Shown here: piece by piece, positions 1-6,104 of the stretch | Position numbering within the stretch: position 1 is the first letter of the stretch | Layout of the letters: each line of letters starts with the position of its first letter | Assembly (NCBI GenBank): GCA_031263945.1 | Contig: JAISEW010000106.1 | Location: forward strand, 1 to 10,273 | Reading direction: 5' to 3' | Length of the DNA: 10,273 nt | DNA from: Gracilibacteraceae bacterium | GTDB taxonomy: Bacteria; Bacillota; Desulfitobacteriia; Desulfitobacteriales; Syntrophobotulaceae | Program-made: the position numbers and the translations under genes | The notes under the pieces: model-generated | The model's database searches: none | The model's input: only the letters and a program-made list of their open reading frames with translations | Told to the model about the DNA's origin: nothing

Positions 1-395
1 CTGGTCGCGGAAAGCACGAGTTGGGGCCGGGTCTCCGCGAGGGCCTCATAGTTGATCTCCGCGTAAGTGGCGACCATCGGCGCCTCGGCGATCTCGGCGT
101 AAAGCGAGTTCTGGAGCGCCTGATGAGTGCCGGTGACGACGTCCAGCCGGCCCAAGGCGGCGAGAGCCGTGCCGGGCCCGGTATCCAGCAGCGCCACCCG
201 CTCGACGGGCAAAGTCAGCGTGACCTCATGCCCGGCGTCGTCGGTCACGGTCAAGGTCTCCCCGCCGGCGGGCGGAGTTTCCGCCGCGCCGCCCGCCGGC
301 GGCGCGGGCGCGGGCGTCTGCGGCGAACATCCGGTCAGGACCGCCGCGGACAGGGCCAGCGCCAGCAGGAGAGTGAGCATTGTGTTGGATCGCAT
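1..395 (-). CDS. ABC transporter substrate-binding lipoprotein (iron-siderophore/cobalamin type), 5' part only
   Basis: Only the first 131 codons are in the window; the gene continues past the left edge. The product starts MRSNTMLTLLLALALSAA and reaches a lipobox VLTGC with the lipidated Cys at residue 23, so it should be a membrane-anchored lipoprotein. A Pro/Ala/Gly-rich linker (about residues 24-45) follows. The next part (TVTDDAGHEVTL, then RVALLDTGPGTALAALGRLD and VVTG) has the look of the start of the PF01497 periplasmic-binding fold (FecB/BtuF/FhuD type), which captures ferric siderophores, haem or cobalamin for an ABC importer. The ligand cannot be told from this part. The start at 395 is chosen because GGGAGG lies 6 nt upstream; an in-frame ATG at 380 has no such site and would shorten the signal peptide. 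It is 156 bp downstream of amiF and has its own promoter, so it probably begins a separate transport operon. Confidence 0.85.
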   Translation of the reverse strand, partial: MRSNTMLTLLLALALSAAVLTGCSPQTPAPAPPAGGAAETPPAGGETLTVTDDAGHEVTLTLPVERVALLDTGPGTALAALGRLDVVTGTHQALQNSLYAEIAEAPMVATYAEINYEALAETRPQLVLSAT

Positions 396-433
396 TTCGT
401 TCCTCCCAAAGTTAATAACGCTTTGATAATTTA

Positions 434-462
434 ATTATAGAAAAGCGCAAAGCGCCCCGCAA
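434..462 (-). promoter_or_regulatory. Sigma-70-like promoter of the lipoprotein gene
   Basis: On the minus strand, TTGCGG (457-462) is followed after exactly 17 bp by a consensus TATAAT (434-439). The ATG lies 38 bp beyond the -10 box. The box sits in a short AT-rich stretch within otherwise GC-rich DNA. This is seen directly; activity is inferred. Confidence 0.6.
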
Positions 463-478
463 TCCCCCCAGGGGGGAT
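462..478. promoter_or_regulatory. Perfect 17-bp palindrome next to the -35 box, possible operator
   Basis: ATCCCCCC-A-GGGGGGAT is a perfect inverted repeat that touches the upstream edge of the lipoprotein -35 box. It could fold as a 7-bp stem with a 3-nt loop, but no T-run follows on either strand, so a terminator is unlikely. The position suits a regulator-binding site. It does not resemble a Fur box, which is AT-rich. The binding protein is unknown. Confidence 0.35.
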
Positions 479-551
479 CACAGGGCAAAAAATTGATTAT
501 CGCGCATTTTCCATTATTTGGATTCCGGGAGGAGAGTTTTATTTTGCGCGG

Positions 552-1556
552 TTACAGGCCGAAGCGGCCGCCGGTGGTCGGATAGCCGTAGATCGAGCCG
601 TCTTTGATCTTGATGTCGTCTTCCCAAGGCAGGCGGTATTTCCCGGCGGCCAAATCCTTGATATAGGTCAGGCCGGCGTCTTTTTCCCCGCCGGGTTTTG
701 CCACATAACCGCGGCTGCCGAGGTTGTAGATATTGTTCTCCAGCCCCCAGGTCCGCCGCGCTCCGTCCGCTTTTTCCGGAAAAATCTCCGCCGTCACGAT
801 TTCCCACGGGTTGCGGTGGCCCTGCACCAGGACCGTGCCGTCATAATTCGTGATCTGCCCCTCGCCGAAATAATAGAAAACGCCGTCATAGCCGGCCAGA
901 TTGACCGCCACGGTATACATCAGATTATGCCAGGCGTTGGAGCGGTTGGTCAGGATCCATTGCTCGTTCACCTGCGTGCTGTAGCCGGAAATGCGGATAT
1001 AGACGTTGCAGCCCTTGTAAGCCGCCTCGCGCGCCAGTTCGGGGATCATGCCGTCATGGCAGATGCAGACCGCCAGCTTGCTGCCGCCGGGCCCGTCGCA
1101 GACCGGCATGCCCAAGTCGCCGGGATACCAAGGCTCGATCGGGTTCCACGGAAAAAGCTTCCGGTATTTGAGGCAGATCTCCCCTTGCGGGTTGATGATG
1201 ATCGCCGTGTTATAGGGATTTTTTGCCGGGTCGGGATTGCGCTCCATGATGGAAAACACGCCGAAAACCCCGGCCTTTCGGCAGGCGGCGCCAAAAATTT
1301 CCGTCTCCTTGCCGGGGACGTCGCATAAAAATTCTTCCGTCAGCCATTTGGCCGTGTTCAGGCCCTGCGTGCTGTATTCCGGGAAAACGATGAGTTCCGC
1401 GCCGGGGTATCCGGCCTTGGTCGCGTGCAGCGTCTTCACTATACTCTCGATTTGTTTGTCGATATCCGCGCGGGAATTGACCACCGGGGCCGGGAATTGG
1501 ATGGCCGCCGTTAAAAAACCGTTTTCCGGTTTGCTCATACTGCCGATGCTGCCCAT
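552..1556 (-). CDS. amiF: Formamidase (nitrilase superfamily)
   Basis: AmiF hydrolyses formamide to formate and ammonia in the cytoplasm. The 334-residue product has the length of Helicobacter pylori AmiF and, from memory, the same start MGSIGSM, which supports the chosen ATG; AGGAGG lies 9 nt upstream. The nitrilase catalytic residues fall at the numbers known for AmiF: Glu60 in FPEYSTQG, Lys133 in KYRKLFPW, Cys166 in CICHDGM, with Glu141 as the extra active-site glutamate. The C-terminus DGSIYGYPTTGGRFGL is also typical. Close relatives are the aliphatic amidases (AmiE), which share the fold but are slightly longer; the TQGLNTAKW and GLENNIYNLG stretches favour formamidase. The gene is 112 bp downstream of the SWIM gene, with its own likely promoter, and is followed by the lipoprotein gene. 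A role in nitrogen supply is the plain inference. Nothing in the window links it to the glycyl radical enzyme. Confidence 0.95.
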   Translation of the reverse strand: MGSIGSMSKPENGFLTAAIQFPAPVVNSRADIDKQIESIVKTLHATKAGYPGAELIVFPEYSTQGLNTAKWLTEEFLCDVPGKETEIFGAACRKAGVFGVFSIMERNPDPAKNPYNTAIIINPQGEICLKYRKLFPWNPIEPWYPGDLGMPVCDGPGGSKLAVCICHDGMIPELAREAAYKGCNVYIRISGYSTQVNEQWILTNRSNAWHNLMYTVAVNLAGYDGVFYYFGEGQITNYDGTVLVQGHRNPWEIVTAEIFPEKADGARRTWGLENNIYNLGSRGYVAKPGGEKDAGLTYIKDLAAGKYRLPWEDDIKIKDGSIYGYPTTGGRFGL

Positions 1557-1667
1557 GTTTTGAAACCTCCTAAAATATCAATATTGCTGAAAATAGTCTA
1601 CAATATTAAGTTCGCCGTTTTTCGCGATAAATTAAGAATTCGTAATAAGTTGCACAATCGCCTCAAA
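1557..1667 (-). promoter_or_regulatory. AT-rich intergenic region with candidate amiF promoters
   Basis: The 111 bp between the SWIM gene and amiF are much more AT-rich than the genes. Two weak promoter matches are visible on the minus strand: TTTATC (1626-1631) with 17 bp to TAATAT (1603-1608), and TTGTGC (1652-1657) with 17 bp to TAATTT (1629-1634). Two copies of CAATATT (1579-1585 and 1601-1607) lie 22 bp apart, and ATTAAGAATTCGTAAT (1631-1646) is a dyad with one mismatched pair. The amiF ribosome site AGGAGG is at 1566-1571. No hairpin followed by a T-run ends the upstream operon here, so read-through into amiF is possible. Confidence 0.35.
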
Positions 1668-2411
1668 TCAAACCCCGAACAGATCCTTGATATCCGCGCC
1701 GGCCATGACGCGCCTCGTTTTTTGCCCGGAATTTTTCAGCATATTCGCCATCTTCTCCGCGACGGATTTTTTGAGCAATTCGGTGAAATCGATGTCGCGC
1801 AGCGTGAAAAACAGCAGCGGATCTTCGTCCAGCCGCGCTCCGGCCGCGTACATGACCGCCGCCACGTGTTTGCACATATAGGCCCAGTCCGGGCAGCTGC
1901 AGGTGAATTTTATCTCCTTGGGCGCGGGAAAGAGGCCGCCGCTTTGCTGCGTGAACAGTTCCTCCAGTTCCGGGGGAAATTTTCCCTCCAGCAGCAGATC
2001 GATGGTGGCGATGCTTTTGCCGCAGGCGGCGGTTATCTCTTGCCAGGCCGGCGGCGCCAAGCGCGCGATGGAGACCGAAACATGGTAGGGATCGTTTTTG
2101 GAACCGGCGACGACCGCGTTTATGCAGCCGGACGTTATCCGCAGATCGAGGACCATGCCGTTGGTCACATAGGATCTGCCCCGGCCGATCCGGTTGGCGT
2201 AATCCGCGTAACTCTCCAGATTGTTGATCCAGGCCTTGCCCCACCAGGTTTTCGCTATCTTCCGCCCTTCGATGACGACCGGCTGGACGCCGGGATTTTC
2301 CTGCCGCAGCCGGGCCAGCTGCTTTCGCGCCGCCGCCGTTTTTTCGGCGACGGTCATGGAATGATAGCCAAAGCCGTAGCTGTGGCCGTGACCATAGTCA
2401 TATCTGCTCAT
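1668..2411 (-). CDS. SWIM zinc-finger protein, partner of the SNF2 ATPase
   Basis: A 247-residue soluble protein. The SWIM motif CxCx(n)CxH is complete: Cys171, Cys173, Cys180 and His182 in CSCPDWAYMCKH, followed by the hydrophobic helix VAAVMYAA. SWIM domains bind zinc and are thought to contact DNA or proteins; bacterial ones often sit beside or inside SNF2 ATPases. Upstream of it, residues 55-115 carry the WWGKAWINNLE and RGRSYVTNGMVLDL patterns that recur in such bacterial SWIM proteins. The first 18 residues are rich in Tyr, Gly and His and look disordered. The ATG is 1 nt after the SNF2 stop codon, and its AGGTGA-like ribosome site lies in the last SNF2 codons, so translation is probably coupled. 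Whether it modulates or targets the ATPase is inferred from this pairing only. Confidence 0.9.
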   Translation of the reverse strand: MSRYDYGHGHSYGFGYHSMTVAEKTAAARKQLARLRQENPGVQPVVIEGRKIAKTWWGKAWINNLESYADYANRIGRGRSYVTNGMVLDLRITSGCINAVVAGSKNDPYHVSVSIARLAPPAWQEITAACGKSIATIDLLLEGKFPPELEELFTQQSGGLFPAPKEIKFTCSCPDWAYMCKHVAAVMYAAGARLDEDPLLFFTLRDIDFTELLKKSVAEKMANMLKNSGQKTRRVMAGADIKDLFGV

Positions 2412-2412
2412 A

Positions 2413-5097
2413 TCACCTCTCCCGCTCCAAGGCGAACAGATTCAGCAGTTCCGCGTCGCTCATCTCCGTCACCCAGTTTTCCCCGGTGGATTCGATCAGT
2501 GATTTCGCCAGTTCGGCCTTGCTTTCGATCATTTCGTCTATTTTTTCTTCGATGGCCCCCCTGGTGATGAACTTATGCACCATGACGTTTTTCGTCTGCC
2601 CGATGCGAAAAGCCCTGTCCGTGGCCTGATTCTCGACGGCGGGGTTCCACCAGCGGTCAAAATGGATCACATGGTTGGCGGCGGTGAGGTTCAGGCCGAC
2701 GCCCCCGGCTTTCAGGGACAGCACCATAAAAGGGATGTATTCCGCGCTGTTGAAGCGTTCGGTGTATTCCGTTCGTTTTTTCACCGGGGTGCCGCCGTGG
2801 ATCACCAGTCCCGGCCGGCCGAAAATTTCCGTGAGATATGCCGCCAGGCGCTCGGTTATTTCTTTGAATTGCGTAAAAACCAGTACTTTTTCATGCTTTT
2901 CGGATATGACCTCGCATATTTCCCGCAGTTTTTCAAATTTGCCGCTGTGCGTCTCTTTATATTCGCTAAGGCCGAGGTAATGGTCGGGATGATTGCAGAT
3001 CTGCTTGAATTTCATGATCGCGGCGATGATCAACCCTTTGCGCTTGATCCCGGCCGACCCCTCCAGTTCAGCCCTGATCTCGTCCACCAGACCGGCGTAC
3101 AGCGCCCGCTGCTTCCGGGACAGATCGGCATAATCCTTTATCTCCACCTTGTCCGGCAAATCGCTGATGATCGATTTATCGGTTTTCAGCCGGCGCAAGA
3201 TGAACGGGCTGATCGCTTCCTTCAGTTTGGCGTATGTCCCGGCGCTCTTTATTTCGCTGGCGTATTTGGTAAATTCCTTCATGGAACCCAGGAAACCGGC
3301 GTTCAGGAAATCGAAGATCGACCACAGATCCAGCAGCCTGTTTTCCACCGGCGTACCGGTCATGGCGACGCGAAACGCGGATTTCAGGCCTTTGATCGCC
3401 TTGGTCTGCTGGGAGGCGGGGTTTTTGACCGCCTGCGCCTCATCGAGGATCAGCAGATCCCAGCGAAATTTTCCTAAATCTTCCATGCGACGGGCCATCC
3501 CGTAGGTCGTGATAAAAAGATCCGTGTTCGCGTGATCTTCGTCAGTTATGGCGGCGGCGCCCGCGTGCAAAACGGAATACCTTATTTCCGGGGCGAATTT
3601 CTCTATTTCTTTTTGCCAGTTGCCGATCAGCGAGGCGGGCAAAATGAGCAGTCCCTTAAAACCGCCGTTTTGCCGTAAATACTCTAAAAGCGCCAATATT
3701 TGCACTGTTTTGCCCAGGCCCATGTCGTCGGCGAGCAAAGCGCCGAAACCCATGGATTTCATGGTCGTCAGCCATTGGAACCCTTTTTGCTGATAGTGAC
3801 GGAGCGAAGCTTTAAAAGAAGCCCCCAACTCCGGCGGCGCGTCGTCCGCCTGACTGCCGGCGCCCCGAACGCCCGGCGCGCGCAGTTTTTCCCGGAGGTT
3901 TTTCAGCCACTGGCCGTTCGTGATTTGGATGATATCGGCGAGTTCGTCCGGCAGCGCCGCCTTTTCGATGCCCAGCTCAAAACGCATGGCCTCCGCCAAA
4001 GTCATATCGCCCAGGGCCGCCGCCTTTTCATACGCTTCCAGGGCCAGGCGGATCTTTTCCCGGTCCACCTCGACCCATTTCCCTTTCAGGAGCGAAAGTC
4101 CGGCGGATTGGCTCAATAATGCGGTCAGCTCTTCCGGCGTGATTTCGTCGTCACCGAAAAATATGGCCGGACTGCAGTCCAAAATGGCGTCCAGGCCCAC
4201 CCGCGCCGGCTCTTTCCCGCCCAGGCTCACGGCCACCCTGACGCTGCCGCCGCTTCGCCGCCACCAGTTCGGGATGCGGCAGAGGATGCCGCATTCTTCA
4301 TAAACCGGGGCTTCCCGCAGGAAAGTGTACGCTTCGGCGGCGGTAAAACGCAGGGGCGAAAACAATTCCCCGCTCTCCGTCAGCTCCGAAATAAAATCGC
4401 TGCGCTCCGTCGCCTTGGAAACCGTCGCCATCAGGCGCAGCAATGTCTCGTGGTCGTCCTTATGTTCAATCAGCGCGTTGCTCAAAGGCAGATGATCGGC
4501 TTTTTTGGATTTCGCGTCGCCGGTGGTGTATGTCGCCAGGAAGGCAAACGGGTATTCCACCGATTTATTTTCCACAAGATGGAAAAATATCCGCCCCACC
4601 ACGTTCAGCCCGGATTTATGCCGCAGGAGAAATTCCTCCGCCGTGCCGTCCCATTCCGCGATCTCCCGGGCAAAAGCCTCCGTCAAAGCGGCCCAGAGCG
4701 CGCGGAGCCAGTCCTCGTCCACGTATTCGGCCCCGATCATAAAAGGGGTGTTGGCCAGGATATCGGCGATCTTCTCCGGCGCGAGCGGCTTCGGCGTTCG
4801 CGTGAACTCAAGTTCGCCGTCCTGAGTGAGCTCAAAGACGAAACGGGCGCAAATATCGTGGATAAAGGAAAGCGAGACCGCCATATCCGGGTTTTTGTCC
4901 GTAAAACCGAAATAGAGTAAAGTTTTGTAAGGCGCCTTGGCAAAATCGCCCAGCAGCTCTTCCCGGTAAAAGCGTTTTTTGGCGTCGGTGCGGGCCGCGT
5001 CCAAGAGAAGGCCCTTTTCCGCGCAGATGGCGACGATTTCCGATTTGTCGCCGGCGGGAGCGCCGCCGACAGCCTTAGTGACGGTTTTCACATTCAC
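2413..5097 (-). CDS. SNF2-family ATPase/helicase-like protein
   Basis: This 894-residue protein is a superfamily-2 ATPase that would use ATP to move along or remodel double-stranded DNA or nucleoprotein. Residues 300-360, with GKWVEVDREKIRLALEAYEK, resemble the bacterial SNF2-associated domain (PF12419 type). The motor follows: QQKGFQWL near 435-443, Walker A DDMGLGKT (457-464), DEAQ box (552-555), MTGTPVENR (579-587), FILRRLKTDK (632-641), then lobe 2 with VLVFTQF (738-744), SLKAGGVGLNLTAA (794-807), HFDRWWNPAVENQATDRAFR and IGQ (812-834). All key motifs are intact. RapA/HepA-type proteins have a similar motor but a different N-terminal half. The start is GTG at 5097, overlapping the activase stop as GTGA; a second GTG two codons later (5091) is equally possible, since GGGGAG and GGGAG in the tandem repeat upstream suit either. 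The next gene encodes its SWIM partner. The association with a glycyl radical enzyme operon is unusual. No nuclease or methylase domain is present. Confidence 0.95.
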   Translation of the reverse strand: MNVKTVTKAVGGAPAGDKSEIVAICAEKGLLLDAARTDAKKRFYREELLGDFAKAPYKTLLYFGFTDKNPDMAVSLSFIHDICARFVFELTQDGELEFTRTPKPLAPEKIADILANTPFMIGAEYVDEDWLRALWAALTEAFAREIAEWDGTAEEFLLRHKSGLNVVGRIFFHLVENKSVEYPFAFLATYTTGDAKSKKADHLPLSNALIEHKDDHETLLRLMATVSKATERSDFISELTESGELFSPLRFTAAEAYTFLREAPVYEECGILCRIPNWWRRSGGSVRVAVSLGGKEPARVGLDAILDCSPAIFFGDDEITPEELTALLSQSAGLSLLKGKWVEVDREKIRLALEAYEKAAALGDMTLAEAMRFELGIEKAALPDELADIIQITNGQWLKNLREKLRAPGVRGAGSQADDAPPELGASFKASLRHYQQKGFQWLTTMKSMGFGALLADDMGLGKTVQILALLEYLRQNGGFKGLLILPASLIGNWQKEIEKFAPEIRYSVLHAGAAAITDEDHANTDLFITTYGMARRMEDLGKFRWDLLILDEAQAVKNPASQQTKAIKGLKSAFRVAMTGTPVENRLLDLWSIFDFLNAGFLGSMKEFTKYASEIKSAGTYAKLKEAISPFILRRLKTDKSIISDLPDKVEIKDYADLSRKQRALYAGLVDEIRAELEGSAGIKRKGLIIAAIMKFKQICNHPDHYLGLSEYKETHSGKFEKLREICEVISEKHEKVLVFTQFKEITERLAAYLTEIFGRPGLVIHGGTPVKKRTEYTERFNSAEYIPFMVLSLKAGGVGLNLTAANHVIHFDRWWNPAVENQATDRAFRIGQTKNVMVHKFITRGAIEEKIDEMIESKAELAKSLIESTGENWVTEMSDAELLNLFALERER

Positions 5098-6104
5098 TCT
5101 CCCAACTCCCCTCTCTCAACTCTCAACTCTCCACTCCCCCACTCGTTTGTTACAGGCAATCCGAGATTTTCAAAGAGCAGAAACGCTTCCCGCATGAGAT
5201 CCCCGTCCGGCGGCGGGGCCTGGACGCCATAAACCAGACCGAGATCGGCGTATTTGCCGGCGCCGTAATCGTGATAAGGCAAGAGATCCACCCGCTCGAT
5301 CGCGGCCCGTCCCGGCAGGGCGGCCAAAAACCCGGCGATCCGCCCCAATTCGCCCAAATCGGCGTTATACCCCGGTACGACCGGCACGCGCACCCAGACG
5401 GGCGCGCCGGCGGCGGTGAGACGCCGCAGATTGGCGCGGACGCGCTCGCCGCTCACGCCGGTGGCGGCGCGGTGCCGCGCCGGGGTGAACAGTTTGACGT
5501 CGAAGAGGAAGAGATCGGTCACAGGGGCGACGGCCTGAAAAGCGGCGTAAGAGACGTGCCCGGCGGTGTCCGCCGCCGTCGTCAGCCCGGCCGCCCGGCA
5601 CAAAGCCATCGTTTCCCGCAGCCACGCCGGGAATAAGAGCGGTTCGCCGCCGGAAAAAGTGACGCCGCCGCCCGATTCCGCGTAATACCGGCGGTCACGG
5701 ACCAAAAGCGCCGTGAGTTCGGGCGGCTCATAGAAGCGGCCTATCACCTGCAAGGCCCCGGCCGGGCACTGCCGGGCGCAAAGGCCGCAACCGTCGCAGG
5801 CCGCCCGGTCCAGGTGATGGCGCCCGTCCGCTTCCAAGCGGTGACAGCCCCGCGGGCAGAGCGCGGCGCAACGTCCGCAGGCCGTGCAGGCGGCGGCGTG
5901 GAACTGCAAAGAGTGATCGGGGGTGAGACATTCCGGATTGTGACACCAGGCGCAGCGTAAATTGCAGCCTTTTACAAAAACAGTGGTGCGGATGCCCGGC
6001 CCGTCGTCCAGGGAAAATCTCTGGATATTGCTGATCAGCGGTCTGGCGGGCGAACCGGAAGGCGGGGCGGCTGGGCCGCCCGCCAGAGGATCAGATCGCC
6101 GCAT
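5094..6104 (-). CDS. Glycyl radical enzyme activase (radical SAM)
   Basis: The activase cleaves SAM at a reduced 4Fe-4S cluster and abstracts hydrogen from the conserved glycine of its partner enzyme. In the 336-residue product, NIQRFSLDDGPGIRTTVFVK (26-45) leads into the radical-SAM motif CNLRCAWC (Cys47, 51, 54). A ferredoxin-like insert then carries two further cluster motifs, Cys73/76/79/83 and Cys103/106/109/113. SGGEP (151-155) binds the SAM methionyl part. The two extra clusters mark activases of the dehydratase/decarboxylase GREs; the pyruvate formate-lyase activase lacks them. The ATG lies 14 nt inside the GRE gene, is the only ordinary start before the conserved region (a TAG is four codons further upstream) and has no clear ribosome site, so translation probably depends on ribosomes finishing the GRE. 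The first 22 residues are an unusual Pro/Ala/Gly-rich extension encoded by strong inverted repeats. The last dozen residues come from a tandem repeat. Confidence 0.95.
   Translation of the reverse strand: MRRSDPLAGGPAAPPSGSPARPLISNIQRFSLDDGPGIRTTVFVKGCNLRCAWCHNPECLTPDHSLQFHAAACTACGRCAALCPRGCHRLEADGRHHLDRAACDGCGLCARQCPAGALQVIGRFYEPPELTALLVRDRRYYAESGGGVTFSGGEPLLFPAWLRETMALCRAAGLTTAADTAGHVSYAAFQAVAPVTDLFLFDVKLFTPARHRAATGVSGERVRANLRRLTAAGAPVWVRVPVVPGYNADLGELGRIAGFLAALPGRAAIERVDLLPYHDYGAGKYADLGLVYGVQAPPPDGDLMREAFLLFENLGLPVTNEWGSGELRVERGELGE
5098..5143. repeat. Degenerate 7-bp tandem repeat at the activase/SNF2 junction
   Basis: On the plus strand TCTCAAC occurs twice in tandem (5114-5120, 5121-5127) and then as TCTCCAC (5128-5134); variants flank it on both sides, giving a pyrimidine-only tract apart from scattered A. 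On the minus strand this is a GTTGAGA/GTGGAGA tract. It encodes the activase C-terminus GELRVERGELGE and supplies the purine-rich ribosome site of the SNF2 gene. Similar GAGAGTTGAGAG tracts occur between genes in many bacterial genomes (recalled, not searched). Confidence 0.65.
6042..6087 (-). promoter_or_regulatory. Strong inverted repeats at the GRE/activase junction
   Basis: A perfect 10-bp inverted repeat pairs TCTGGCGGGC (6042-6051) with GCCCGCCAGA (6078-6087). A second GC-rich stem can form from 6061-6070 with 6074-6084 (one bulged base) around a loop of about 3 nt. The two share bases 6078-6084 and exclude each other. In the transcript they lie just after the GRE stop codon (6091) and within the first codons of the activase. 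No T-run follows, so it is not a standard terminator. A role in lowering activase synthesis or protecting the GRE message is possible but inferred. Confidence 0.45.

Noticed and set aside
481..551. Possible terminator after amiF
   Set aside because: Only 4-5 bp AT-rich stems are visible, and none is followed by a proper T-run.
1560..2567. Plus-strand open frame of 335 codons opposite the SWIM gene
   Set aside because: Antisense to the SWIM gene and the end of the SNF2 gene, with low-complexity composition and no domain pattern.
2413..5097. Defence island reading of the SNF2/SWIM pair
   Set aside because: No methylase, nuclease, protease or other defence partner gene is present; the neighbours are metabolic.
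5098..5143. CRISPR-like or phase-variable array
   Set aside because: Units are 7 bp, degenerate and without spacers; there is too little regular repetition to claim phase variation.
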